The position numbers were made by a program, and so were the translations under genes. Below, piece by piece: positions 17,745-28,378 of a stretch of 38,555 nt of DNA. The notes under the pieces are model-generated. The model made no database searches. It was not told the DNA's origin and saw only the letters and a program-made list of their open reading frames with translations. This stretch comes from Bdellovibrio sp. (GTDB taxonomy: Bacteria > Myxococcota > SpSt-1050). Within the stretch, counting starts at the first letter, position 1; every line of letters begins with the position of its first letter. The DNA is taken from positions 1 to 38,555 of the forward strand of contig DYEF01000100.1 in NCBI GenBank assembly GCA_020725805.1. Reading direction: 5' to 3'.

Positions 17745-17773
17745 TTGCAAATATTTAATAAGTTTAATATAAG
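17745..17773 (+). promoter_or_regulatory. Candidate promoter of the giant TPR gene
   Basis: TTGCAA (17745-17750), a 17-bp spacer and TATAAG (17768-17773) form a plausible sigma-70 promoter. The predicted start near 17780 leaves a short leader containing AGAGG 5 nt before the ATG at 17803. Confidence 0.5.
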
Positions 17774-17802
17774 TAAATCCTCAAATAACTTCAGAGGTTA
17801 TT

Positions 17803-20800
17803 ATGGCAAAGAAGAATAAAAACAGAAAAAAGAACGAATTAAGGGAAGAAACCGGAAAGATTCAGGAAAATCTGGTGCAGGGCAACGGTGATAGTCCGGT
17901 ACAGGGACAGCCGGAGAAGGACTCTGCAATGAAGGGCAGAACAGGTATCTTCGAAGAGGAGAGAGTCAAGAAGTATCTTCTTGAGAACAGATACAACGAG
18001 GCGGCAGACTATCTCCTGCAGTCTCTTTTGCTTGCAGAGGAGAAGGGTGAGATTCAGTCAGTTTTGCGCCATATAATTGATATAGGGACACGTTTTGAGC
18101 TGAGGGACCCGAACATTCTTCTTCTCGCAATTAATTTGCTTGAATCTTCCGGCGGAATTGATGTAAGTCTGGTCGGAGTATTAAAGGATTATTTCGAAAA
18201 GAGGAGACGTTCGGGGAGGCTCAGGAACCTGATTATCGGTTATGCCATTGCATCGAATGATGTAAAGGAACTTCTGGACTTCGCAGACAGGACGTCAAAG
18301 AGCAGTAAACTTGAGGCACTCGAATATTACATACTTTGCGGTCAGAGGTTTGGCAATGTTATGGCCTATGAGAAGGCCGAGACGATAGCACTGGAATTTT
18401 CCCTTTTTGAGACATTATTCAGGATAATTCAGAGTGAGGAAGCGCTTTTTGAGGACAAACAGCTCTATTCCAACAAGCTGAAGGATTTTCTTACACGGAC
18501 GGCCGAACTTCCTCTGTATCTCGATCTTAACAAGCAGGTACTCGAAAAACTCATTGCATATAAACCTGATTCCAGAAGTGTCAAGAACTTCCAGAATGTA
18601 CTCTCGGAAATCGAGAATAATCCTCAGGGAGCACTTGCCAATCTGAGGGCACTGGCGGTGGAGCAGAAGGAGAGGGCGGCATCTGCAAGGATTTATCTGA
18701 ACATTGCCTATCTGTTGATGAACTATTTTGGCGAGAGCCATATTAACGAGATCGAAGATGCGCTTACAAGGGCAATCTCGCTTAATCCCGTTTCATATCC
18801 CGGGCTAAAACTTGTCAATGAATTCTGTCAGAGATTCAGGAAAATGAGTTTTGCTGAATTTGTTAACAGGGAAATCCTGAATCTGAAGATAGTATCATCG
18901 AAGATAGACTTTCTTCTTATTGCAACCCTGTTTATGAATAATTCTGTTCAGGATATAGAACAGACTGCGGACCTGCTGAAAAGTATCCAGAATGAAAATC
19001 CGGATATGATGTTTCTGAACGGATTTCTGGGTGAAATGTATATAGAAAAGAACGATTATGCTCAGGCCATAAAACTCTTCAACAGATGTGTTTCGGTTAT
19101 AAAAAATGATGAACAGAAGGCAAGGTACTGGGAGCTTCTGGGAAGACTCTGTGAATCTTCTGATAATTTCGAGGATGCATATCTCTATTTTATTGAGGCA
19201 ATCAAGGTCTGCGGGCCCGAGCCTTCCGTTCTTAAATCAGTCATTAATGTCGCGCAGAAGGCAAATGTATTATCCGAGACTGCAGATATATTCTTTTACA
19301 GCAGCTTCTTTGCCGAGGACGACAGTGAAAAGGCAGAACTCCTTCTTAAGTCCACTGAACTCTATCTTGCAAAAGGTAATGTTCAGAATGCCCTGAGGTC
19401 CTTTAATGTCTATGTCAGACTTGACCCCTCAAGCAGGATGATTATCAGTTTTATAGATGATTTTCTGGCAAAGGGTCTTTTGGCACAGACCATAATCGAA
19501 TCTGTGGCTCCGGTCGCAGAGAAGGCTCTTGGCGAAACAGATGACAAATATTCGCTTATTCCCCTTTTGAAAAAAATCGCCTCACTCTACCACAAAAATA
19601 TCAATGATATCGAAGGTGCTGTCAGATTCTATAAGACCATTCTGTCTGTTGATTCGGAGGACATCGAGACTGTCAGGATTCTGTCGTCTATAGCAATGGC
19701 CACTCAGGCGATTGATGATATTGAGGCGGCGATAAAGAAGGAGATAGACCTTTCTAACAGACTCTCCGACAGGGTTGCGGCGATGAAAAAGCTTGCCCAG
19801 ATAAAGGAGGAGAGACGGCAGGATTTCAGTTCTTCGGCAGAGATATACAGGGAGATTCTTTCTATAGACCCGACTGATGAGTTTGCCAGAAACAAACTGA
19901 AGACTCTCTACAGAAGAATGAGAAAGAGGGATGAATTTGTGGCTCTTGTCAGAGAGGAGATAAATTCGGCATCACACACAAACGAGAAAAACCGGAAGAG
20001 AATCGAGCTCGCCGAAGTACTTCTGACGGATATGGATAATCCGGAAGATGCATTTTCGTTTATTATGGACGTTTACAAATCGGATGAAACAAACGAAGAT
20101 ATTTACAGACTCCTTTCGGTCTTTGCGGACAGGGGACTACTCTACGAAAAGATATCTTCGCTGTACAAGCCGTATCTGATTCAGAAAGGGGATTACCAGA
20201 CCTTTATCAAACTGGTTGAGGCCGAGCTGAAGACCGAGACTGATTTGCAAAAAAGGATTGCGGCTCTGAGGGAACTTGCTGATATCTATGAAAAGAGACT
20301 GAATCATAAGGACCTTGCATTTAATACCAGAATCAGGATTTTCAGGGAGAGGCCATCGGATAAGGAGAATATTCAGATGCTCACCAGAATGGCCGAGGAG
20401 GTAAGGGGCGAGGAGGAACTTGCACGTCTGTTTGTCGAGGTGGGTTCCCAGAAGGATTGTGCAGAGGATATAAGACTGACATTACTCAGGTATTCCGCCG
20501 ACATATATGAGAAGAAGCTCAACGATATAAACGGGCTGAAGACGACGTTGAGTATTATGAGCAGTTATGTCTCGGGTGATATCGAAATACTCAGCCGTCT
20601 GATAAATCTGGCACAGGAGACCTCTGACTATTCCGCCCTTGCGGAATCTTTCTATAAGAGAGCGATGCTTCAGACAGAGAAGAACGAAAAGATAAAAGAC
20701 CTGATGGAATCTGCAAGGATATACGAGATAGAACTCAAGGATGACACAAAGGCGATATCCGCATTGGGTCAGATACTTGAGGCAGATTCATACAATCTTC

Positions 20801-23800
20801 AGATACTGAAAAGACTCGAGAGACTGCTTGAAAAGACTATGATGTGGGAGAATCTTGCCGATGTACTCAGACAGGAACTCCGTATTATTTCGGAACCGCT
20901 TGACCGTTCACAGGTCTTCGTGAAACTGGGAGATATTTATCTCGAGAAACTGGAGAGGGATGCCGAGGCACTGGAGGCTTACAAAGAGGCGTTCAAAACG
21001 AACATAGTATCGGAGGCAGTTCTGATTAAACTGCTGGGCTTTATGAACGAGTCGGCCGATTATATGCCCGTATTCCGTTTTATCGAAGAGACTTATATAA
21101 ATAGTAACGAATGGGGTCTTCTGGCCAATTTCTATGTGAGGTCTGTGGCGATAATCAAAGACAGGGAACACAAAAAGGAGATATACTTCAAGCTTGCCGA
21201 TATCTACAAAGACCGCCTTAATCAGACCGATATTCTGTATTCGACTCTCTGCAAGGCACTGAGGGAACTGCCCGAGTACGACGATATAGCACAGAGGCTC
21301 GAGGAAGTGGCACTTGAACTGAATCTCTTTGAGGAGACGATTGAATTCTTCGATGAGATTACTGAGGACGAAAGGATAGATGCATCTGTCAGGGCATCTC
21401 TGTATGCCAGGGCGGCAAGACTTTCAAAGACGGCACTGAATAATATCAACAGGGCGCTCGAATATGCCAGAAAGGCAAATAATCTTGTTCCGGACAAACC
21501 GGAATATATAAGCCTTCTCGAAGAGTATCAGAAGGAGGCGGGGCAGTATTCGGACCTTGTAAATCTGTATGAGCAGAAGATAAGACTGGCGAAGGATGAG
21601 AGCGAAAAGAAGAAGATATATTTCGAAATGGCATCCGTGATTGAGAAGAATCTCGAAGATGTCAAGGGTGCAGCAGATGTCCTGCTTGAGCTTTTCAGAA
21701 AGGACCCGTCTGACAGGGAGGTCTTTGACAGGATTGTGGACCTTGCCTTAAGAGGAGAGCAGTACAGTATTCTTTCGAGAGTCTATGAAAAGAGGATTGA
21801 GTTTGCGGAGAACGAAGAGGTCCAGAGGGAACTGAGACTGAAGCTTGCAGAAATCAAGAAGGATAAGCTTGCAGATTATGACGGAGCCACCCAGATTATC
21901 GAATCTGTTCTGGCTGCTGACCCCGGATGCAGCAGGGCAGTGGTTCTGCTCGACGGTATACTGGAGAGTTCACCGGACAAACTCAGACCCGGCAAGCTGC
22001 TCCTTGGTGTGCTCAGGCAGAGCGGTCAGAAGGCAGCAATGGTCAGGGTTCTGGAGGTGCTTGCCTCCTGTGTGGAAAATCCTCAGGAGAAAATCGGGTA
22101 TCTCGTGGAGGCGGCAGAGATATCACAGGAATCCGGTGACAGACAGAGGGCTTTTGAATTCTATCTGAGGGCATTCAGTATCGATTATGAAAACATTCAC
22201 TTGCTCAAGAAACTTACGGAAATAGCCGATTCATCCGATTTGTGGGAGCAGATCGCCATGGTCTGTGAAGATGCTCTTTCGCAGATGCTCACCGAAGAGA
22301 CTATGAAGTTTATCAAGAAGCAGCTTGCTGATATCAGGCAGAAGTATCTCGCAGACCCTGATGGTGCATTTGTCCTCTATAAGGAACTTGCACTCGAGGA
22401 TATGTCCGAAATGGATATGGTTGAGATACTTTCTGCGCTCGAATCCCGCTACAGGGAGACGGACGATAAAGAGGGGCTTCTGGGAGTGCTCAGAAGGAGA
22501 CTGAAGTATATCGAGGATGCAAAGGATAAGACAACGATACTGATCGAGATTGCGGAAATTCAGATAGACCATATGAACAGGCTCGATACCGGTTTCGAGA
22601 CACTGAAGCAGATAGTCGAGATATCTCCGGATAACGAATTTGCACTCAAGAAGATATCTGAGATCGCTAGTGGTCTCGGAAGGTGGCAGGAGCTTCTGGA
22701 CGCCCTTACAAGACTGCTGCAGATCGTCAGGGATGAGTCCGAACTTTCCGAATACAAATTCGAACTCGGGCTTATTTATGAAGAGCGTATGAATGATATC
22801 AAGACCGCTTTTAATCTCTACAGGGAGTCATTTGCCCACAACAGGGGAAATACAGTGCTCTTAAGACACCTTAATGAGCTCTTCGAGAAGGGCAAATATA
22901 TTCAGGATGTGGTTCCGCTTCTTGCTGAAATATATCTGAGTAACGACAATTTCGAGGAGGCTGTTGCCGTTTATGAAAAGGCCTCGAAGATGAATGTCGA
23001 AAAAGGTGTCAGATATGAATATATGCACCGTGTTGCCGAGATATACAGGAAGAGGATGGAACAGCCCGAGATGGCATTTCTGGCGGTTGTAAAGCTGCTG
23101 AGGGAATTTCCGGAGCAGACTGAGATTCTTTCCGAGCTCGAGGATATCGCAAGGGAGATTGGTTCATTCGAGGAGGTTGTCGCAACACTCGAGGAGATAT
23201 ATATCTCGGTCAAGTCAAAAACGATCAGGAACGAATATGCACTGAGACTCGGCAAGATCTATGAGGAAGAGATAAAGGACCAGGAACAGGCAATGATGTA
23301 CTTCGAGGAGGTATTTGCGAATAATCCTCAGGATGAGGCCGCACTCGTCTCGCTCGACAGGATTTACCGTCTGAAGGGTGAGTGGGAGAAGCTGACGTCT
23401 GTTATCGAGGAGGAAATAAAGATCAGCAGGGAGGAGGACGAGAAGATAAACCTGATATTCAGGCTTGCCAAGATTCTCGAGGAGAAACTTCAGGATGCAA
23501 AGGGAGCAATAATTTCATACAACCGTATCCTTGAACTCAAACCTGACCACAGACTGGCAGTAAGGTCTCTGGAGAAACTTTATGAGAGTCTGAAGGACTT
23601 CGGTAATCTCAAGAAGATACTCGAAAAAGAGCTGGAACTTGCAACGGAAGACGAGGAAAAACTCAGGATAAAGACCCGTATTGCCGCAGTACTCGGCTCC
23701 AAAATCGGTGAGTCAGATAAGTCCATAGAGATTTTCAGGGAGGTGTTTGAGGCAGACAGCTCCAACGATGAGGCATTTGAAGCCCTTGAAAAACATTATC

Positions 23801-26800
23801 TAGAAAATGCCGCGTATAATGAACTTGTTACGCTGTACCGAAGATATATCGAAGCGATAGTTGACAAGACAAAGTCTATCCCTTTCAGAATCAGGCTTGC
23901 TGATATAATGATTCACAATACATCTGATTATGACGGTGCAAAGCTGGTGCTGAACGAGGCGCTTGCAATCGACCCTCAAAATACAAGGCTCCTGCTTTTG
24001 CTAAGGGAGGTATATCGGCTGACCGGTGAATTTGTCGAGGAGGCAACTGTTCTTAAAAAACTCATCCCCCTGCAGGAAGATACAGAGAAACTGAAGGAAT
24101 ACAGGCTTGAGCTGATGGAACTTCTGGGAGAGAAACTTGGCAGAAGGGAAGAGGCCATTGAGATTTCCAAGAGGGTACTTGATATTGAACCGCATACCCT
24201 TGAAGAACTTAAGAGGATTGCAGCAGTTCTCAGAACACTATTTGCATATGAAGAACTTATCTCTGTCCTTGAAATTATGGTCGATATGGTTGAGGGAGAT
24301 GAAAAGTTTGAAATCTTAAGGGAAATGGGTTCTGTATATCTTGAAAATCTGAATGACGAGCGTCAGGCCCTGATACATTATGAAAAGGCCTTCGATATTG
24401 CGAGTTCGGATACTGAGGTCTTCGAAAAACTTATACAGCTTTTAAGGAGTTCAAATAAGATTACAAAACTCCCGCCCGTTTATGAGAAGAGGATTCAGTC
24501 TGAGACAGACAGCAAAAAGAGGAAAGACCTTCTGAAGTCTCTGGCTGAGATATACGAGAGTGAAACGGATGATACAGAGATGGCATTCCTTACGTGGTGC
24601 AGGGTACTCAAGGAGGATTATTCGGACAGGGATGTGCTGACCAAGGTCGAGACGCTTGCTGAAAAGACCGAACTGTATGAGGAATTATATGCTATCTATG
24701 AAAATGCAATCGACGAGGTTACGGATAACGAACTGCTTGAATACCTGAAGAGACGTCAGGCCGAACTTTCAATCAGCAAACTCGGCGAAAAGGACGAGGC
24801 AGAGAGACATTATAAGGAAATCATAGAACTCAATCCGAATAATCTGGATGCTTATCACAAACTGCAGGAATTGTACGAAAAGGATGAGAGGTTTATTGAC
24901 CTGATTGACCTTATCGACAAAGAGATTCAGGTGACAGGGGAGACAGAGAGGAAGATTGAACTCTATATAAGAATTGCGGATATCTACCACAAAAATATCG
25001 GTAATCCTGATGAGGCATCGGCGATACTCAAAAAGGCTCTTGTTATCGACGGTACCAATAAGAGACTTCTGAACAAAATGATGGAGTTCTATCAGGAAAC
25101 CGGGAGATACGAAGACCTTGTGCAGAGCATAAGGAGATTGATAGATAATTCGGAATCCCATGAGCAGGCTGATTTATATCTAAGACTTGGTGAGGTATAT
25201 GAAAACAGACTGAAACAGGATGAACGGGCGATCGAGGCGTATCTCTCCATCCTTGATATTGACCCGCAGAATTTAAAGGGGATGAAGGCTCTCGAGAATA
25301 TATATCAGCGTCTCAATATGCACGAGGAACTGGTAGGAATTTATGAGAGTGAGATACCTGTACTTTCAGAGCCTTCCGAGATCGTGGATATCCATTTCAA
25401 GGCCGGAGGGGTCTATGAGGATATCCTCTCTGACTGCAAGAAGGCTATAGAGCACTATAATGCGGTTCTGGATATTGACCAGACCGATATGAATGCCGTG
25501 AAAAGCCTCGAGCGGTGTTATCAGGCAGAACAGAATTACGAATTTCTGGTTGATACCTACAAGAAGCATCTTGAACTGACCGATGACCCTGATGAAAAGA
25601 TCGAGATTCTTCTGAAGATGGCATCTGTCTGCAGGGATGAACTTAAGAGGGCTGATTTTGCAGAGACATATTATTCTCAGGTCCTTAAATATGACCCCAA
25701 CAACAGAGAGGCAATTCACAATCTTGCAGAACTCTACGAAAAGAGCGGTAACTGGTTCAACGCAGTTGAGATGCTGCGACGTGAGGCCGACGGTCTGGGC
25801 CAGACAAATGAGGCCGTACAGATATTCTTCAGACTGGGGAAGATCCACGAGGAGATGCTTCTGGACCTTGAATCCGCAAAGGAGTCATACAGAAGGGCTA
25901 TAGAGATTGACCCGTCATTCATCGATGCAGTAAGGGCATTGAGAGGTATATACGGTTCCGAAAAGAATCTGACGCAGTATCTGGATATAATGAAGCACGA
26001 GGCTCAGTATATCAGTGACCCGGAGGAAAAGAAGAGGCTCTTTTTTGAAATCGGAAAGATCTATGAGGAAGAGAAGAACGATATTGAACAGGCAAAGTTC
26101 TATTACGAAGAGGCATTGAAGATCGATTTCGGTTACGTCGCCGTTGCAAAGATACTTGCAGATATCTATTTCAGGGAGGAAAACTGGCAGAGGGCTGAAT
26201 CCTGTCTTGAGGTTGTCGTAAAGGATATGGAGAAGTCGGGTGACAGGAAAGAGGTGGCAAGACAGTATTACAGACTCGGGTATATAGCCGAAAAACTCAA
26301 TGATATCCAGAAGGCAATCAAGAGCTATCAGGCAGCTTATGACCTTGACCCTTCGTATCTGCCGGTTATGGAGAGCCTTGCAGCAGGTTATACTCAGCTC
26401 GAGATGTGGGAAAAGGCGTCGGCCATATATCAGAATATGATTGTCAAACAGAAGGATGTCCTCTCCGATGCCGAGATGGTCGATATATATTATCAGATCG
26501 GAGACATCGAAAAGAGGCTCGGGAATCTTGAGAAGGCATTGAGTTTCTTAAGGAAGGGATACGAGATAGACGACAGGCATACTAAGATTCTCTCCCTTCT
26601 GAAAGATATCTATTCGGAGAGGGCAGAGTGGGATGACGTCTATGATATGTATCTGCAGCTGATAAGTGTTGTTCCCGAACAGGAACGTTTCGATATGTAT
26701 ATGGAACTGGGGTCGATATGTACCGATAAACTCAGCGATGTGTTCAGGGCTATAGATTCCTATTCGGGTGCAATAAGGAGTGCCAAATCTCCCGAGCAGA

Positions 26801-28311
26801 AGCAGAGTGCGATGGAGAAGATATATCCCCTGTATATAGATGCCAGACAGCCGCAGAAGGCAGTGACAATACTTAAGGAGCTTTCTCAGGTAGATAAAGA
26901 TAAGGATAAGCAGAAGCAGTATTTCCTCAAACTCGCCGAACTCAACCGCAAATCACTCTCCAATCAGGATGAGGCCCTTGCCTATTACAATAAGGTTCTG
27001 GACATTGACCCCAATTATACACAGGCCTTTGCCGAGATAGAAAAGATACTCGCTGACAGACGCGACTGGAAGGGACTGGAAGAGGCCTACCGTACGATGA
27101 TACAGAGAACACCCAAGGAACAGAAGGCGAGAAGACTCATTCTCTGGAAGACGCTGGCAGACCTCTATTACAGGGCGCTGAGAAATCCGGAGGCGGCAAT
27201 AATGGCCTATGAGGTGGTTTCGGGGCTCGACAAGGATAATGCAGAGGTGCTGGATATGCTGGCAGAGCTCTATTCCTCGAAGGAAAAATACAGGGAAAAG
27301 GCGATTAAGACATATCATCAGCTTATAAAAGTTACTACAAATCCTGTAAAGGTATGCAAGGCACTGAAAAGACTCTATATAGCAACCAAACAGTATGACC
27401 GTGTCTATATCATCTGCAATGTGCTCAAATTCCTCAAACAGGCTGATGCCGAGGATGAAAGGATTATCTCGCAGCTGAGGACGAAACTAAAGGATGTGTC
27501 AGCAAGGTCATTGACGGAAAACCTGTGGGAGAGCGCCATTCTGCACGAACAGGCAAAAGGTGTAATCTCCGCAATCTTCGCCGCGGTTCTCAAAAAATAT
27601 CCCGAATTGTTCTTTATGCCGCCCGAGGCTTTCGGGCTCAAAAAGACCGACTACATTGATATCAACACGTCACAGCTCTTTGCTGCCTCCATGCTGAGGT
27701 ATGTAAAGGGAGTTCTCAATGTACAGGCCCTTCAGGCATACAAGGGGCAGATGGGTTCGAGCGGGATAAGACTGATTCCGACAAATCCTCCGGCGCTGGT
27801 ACTTGGTGAGGATATGTTCAGGGAGAGGTCAAAGAAGGAAATCTGGCTGCTTATGGCAAAGGAACTTACATTTATCAGACCCGAATTTTTTATCCTTGCA
27901 GGTAAACCACAGGAACACCTTGATGCCATACTCAATGCGGTCCTTGCCGTTGTTCAGCCTTCGGCTCTTATGGACGGAAATCCGGTCCTCAATCAGGAAT
28001 ATGCGAGATTGTTTGCTCCCAAGATGACACCGGATACACTTATGCTCTTCAAGGCCCTTGCCTCCAGATTCTACAGTGAAAAGGTAAGACCGAGGATGGA
28101 GGACTTCAAGGAGGGGGCGGAACTCTCCTCGATAAGGGCGGGTGTTGCCATAACACAGGACTTTGAATTTGCACTTTCCATGATTCAGAAGATTCCGTTC
28201 AGGCTTTACAGGATTCCGCCGAGAACGCTTCTGAGGGAAATCGTAATCTATTATATGTCCGAGGAGTATATGGACCTCAGGGAGAAACTGGGATTGAGTG
28301 TGTCGGTATGA
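17803..28311 (+). CDS. gltI: Giant TPR protein, GltI/AgmK-like
   Basis: The 3502-residue product has no signal peptide or membrane segment and should be cytoplasmic. After a basic, disordered start (about residues 1-50) it is almost wholly helical TPR-like hairpins. From about residue 560 to 3200 a unit of roughly 72-73 residues (two TPRs) recurs about 40 times by eye, marked by motifs like IYEEKLND..AI and L.IDP.N..A. Residues from about 3237 to the end form a distinct, non-TPR C-terminal domain. Giant TPR proteins with this tail are known to me from myxobacteria. The next gene is a GltJ/AgmX-like protein, matching the gltI-gltJ adjacency of M. xanthus, where GltI belongs to the Glt gliding machine. 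Naming rests on size, architecture and neighbour, so it is moderately secure. Role here: probably a cytoplasmic scaffold. Confidence 0.7.
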   Translation: MAKKNKNRKKNELREETGKIQENLVQGNGDSPVQGQPEKDSAMKGRTGIFEEERVKKYLLENRYNEAADYLLQSLLLAEEKGEIQSVLRHIIDIGTRFELRDPNILLLAINLLESSGGIDVSLVGVLKDYFEKRRRSGRLRNLIIGYAIASNDVKELLDFADRTSKSSKLEALEYYILCGQRFGNVMAYEKAETIALEFSLFETLFRIIQSEEALFEDKQLYSNKLKDFLTRTAELPLYLDLNKQVLEKLIAYKPDSRSVKNFQNVLSEIENNPQGALANLRALAVEQKERAASARIYLNIAYLLMNYFGESHINEIEDALTRAISLNPVSYPGLKLVNEFCQRFRKMSFAEFVNREILNLKIVSSKIDFLLIATLFMNNSVQDIEQTADLLKSIQNENPDMMFLNGFLGEMYIEKNDYAQAIKLFNRCVSVIKNDEQKARYWELLGRLCESSDNFEDAYLYFIEAIKVCGPEPSVLKSVINVAQKANVLSETADIFFYSSFFAEDDSEKAELLLKSTELYLAKGNVQNALRSFNVYVRLDPSSRMIISFIDDFLAKGLLAQTIIESVAPVAEKALGETDDKYSLIPLLKKIASLYHKNINDIEGAVRFYKTILSVDSEDIETVRILSSIAMATQAIDDIEAAIKKEIDLSNRLSDRVAAMKKLAQIKEERRQDFSSSAEIYREILSIDPTDEFARNKLKTLYRRMRKRDEFVALVREEINSASHTNEKNRKRIELAEVLLTDMDNPEDAFSFIMDVYKSDETNEDIYRLLSVFADRGLLYEKISSLYKPYLIQKGDYQTFIKLVEAELKTETDLQKRIAALRELADIYEKRLNHKDLAFNTRIRIFRERPSDKENIQMLTRMAEEVRGEEELARLFVEVGSQKDCAEDIRLTLLRYSADIYEKKLNDINGLKTTLSIMSSYVSGDIEILSRLINLAQETSDYSALAESFYKRAMLQTEKNEKIKDLMESARIYEIELKDDTKAISALGQILEADSYNLQILKRLERLLEKTMMWENLADVLRQELRIISEPLDRSQVFVKLGDIYLEKLERDAEALEAYKEAFKTNIVSEAVLIKLLGFMNESADYMPVFRFIEETYINSNEWGLLANFYVRSVAIIKDREHKKEIYFKLADIYKDRLNQTDILYSTLCKALRELPEYDDIAQRLEEVALELNLFEETIEFFDEITEDERIDASVRASLYARAARLSKTALNNINRALEYARKANNLVPDKPEYISLLEEYQKEAGQYSDLVNLYEQKIRLAKDESEKKKIYFEMASVIEKNLEDVKGAADVLLELFRKDPSDREVFDRIVDLALRGEQYSILSRVYEKRIEFAENEEVQRELRLKLAEIKKDKLADYDGATQIIESVLAADPGCSRAVVLLDGILESSPDKLRPGKLLLGVLRQSGQKAAMVRVLEVLASCVENPQEKIGYLVEAAEISQESGDRQRAFEFYLRAFSIDYENIHLLKKLTEIADSSDLWEQIAMVCEDALSQMLTEETMKFIKKQLADIRQKYLADPDGAFVLYKELALEDMSEMDMVEILSALESRYRETDDKEGLLGVLRRRLKYIEDAKDKTTILIEIAEIQIDHMNRLDTGFETLKQIVEISPDNEFALKKISEIASGLGRWQELLDALTRLLQIVRDESELSEYKFELGLIYEERMNDIKTAFNLYRESFAHNRGNTVLLRHLNELFEKGKYIQDVVPLLAEIYLSNDNFEEAVAVYEKASKMNVEKGVRYEYMHRVAEIYRKRMEQPEMAFLAVVKLLREFPEQTEILSELEDIAREIGSFEEVVATLEEIYISVKSKTIRNEYALRLGKIYEEEIKDQEQAMMYFEEVFANNPQDEAALVSLDRIYRLKGEWEKLTSVIEEEIKISREEDEKINLIFRLAKILEEKLQDAKGAIISYNRILELKPDHRLAVRSLEKLYESLKDFGNLKKILEKELELATEDEEKLRIKTRIAAVLGSKIGESDKSIEIFREVFEADSSNDEAFEALEKHYLENAAYNELVTLYRRYIEAIVDKTKSIPFRIRLADIMIHNTSDYDGAKLVLNEALAIDPQNTRLLLLLREVYRLTGEFVEEATVLKKLIPLQEDTEKLKEYRLELMELLGEKLGRREEAIEISKRVLDIEPHTLEELKRIAAVLRTLFAYEELISVLEIMVDMVEGDEKFEILREMGSVYLENLNDERQALIHYEKAFDIASSDTEVFEKLIQLLRSSNKITKLPPVYEKRIQSETDSKKRKDLLKSLAEIYESETDDTEMAFLTWCRVLKEDYSDRDVLTKVETLAEKTELYEELYAIYENAIDEVTDNELLEYLKRRQAELSISKLGEKDEAERHYKEIIELNPNNLDAYHKLQELYEKDERFIDLIDLIDKEIQVTGETERKIELYIRIADIYHKNIGNPDEASAILKKALVIDGTNKRLLNKMMEFYQETGRYEDLVQSIRRLIDNSESHEQADLYLRLGEVYENRLKQDERAIEAYLSILDIDPQNLKGMKALENIYQRLNMHEELVGIYESEIPVLSEPSEIVDIHFKAGGVYEDILSDCKKAIEHYNAVLDIDQTDMNAVKSLERCYQAEQNYEFLVDTYKKHLELTDDPDEKIEILLKMASVCRDELKRADFAETYYSQVLKYDPNNREAIHNLAELYEKSGNWFNAVEMLRREADGLGQTNEAVQIFFRLGKIHEEMLLDLESAKESYRRAIEIDPSFIDAVRALRGIYGSEKNLTQYLDIMKHEAQYISDPEEKKRLFFEIGKIYEEEKNDIEQAKFYYEEALKIDFGYVAVAKILADIYFREENWQRAESCLEVVVKDMEKSGDRKEVARQYYRLGYIAEKLNDIQKAIKSYQAAYDLDPSYLPVMESLAAGYTQLEMWEKASAIYQNMIVKQKDVLSDAEMVDIYYQIGDIEKRLGNLEKALSFLRKGYEIDDRHTKILSLLKDIYSERAEWDDVYDMYLQLISVVPEQERFDMYMELGSICTDKLSDVFRAIDSYSGAIRSAKSPEQKQSAMEKIYPLYIDARQPQKAVTILKELSQVDKDKDKQKQYFLKLAELNRKSLSNQDEALAYYNKVLDIDPNYTQAFAEIEKILADRRDWKGLEEAYRTMIQRTPKEQKARRLILWKTLADLYYRALRNPEAAIMAYEVVSGLDKDNAEVLDMLAELYSSKEKYREKAIKTYHQLIKVTTNPVKVCKALKRLYIATKQYDRVYIICNVLKFLKQADAEDERIISQLRTKLKDVSARSLTENLWESAILHEQAKGVISAIFAAVLKKYPELFFMPPEAFGLKKTDYIDINTSQLFAASMLRYVKGVLNVQALQAYKGQMGSSGIRLIPTNPPALVLGEDMFRERSKKEIWLLMAKELTFIRPEFFILAGKPQEHLDAILNAVLAVVQPSALMDGNPVLNQEYARLFAPKMTPDTLMLFKALASRFYSEKVRPRMEDFKEGAELSSIRAGVAITQDFEFALSMIQKIPFRLYRIPPRTLLREIVIYYMSEEYMDLREKLGLSVSV

Positions 28312-28329
28312 TGCTGATGTGCAAAAAAT

Positions 28330-28358
28330 TTGATTTATCATTTCAATATTGGTATATA
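28330..28358 (+). promoter_or_regulatory. Candidate promoter of the gltJ-like gene
   Basis: TTGATT (28330-28335), a 17-bp spacer and TATATA (28353-28358) lie in the 67-bp gap before the gltJ-like gene. An AGGAG site at 28367-28371 then precedes the ATG. The gene may be transcribed both from here and by read-through from the TPR gene. Confidence 0.4.
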
Positions 28359-28378
28359 ACTAAGCCAGGAGTTATTAT

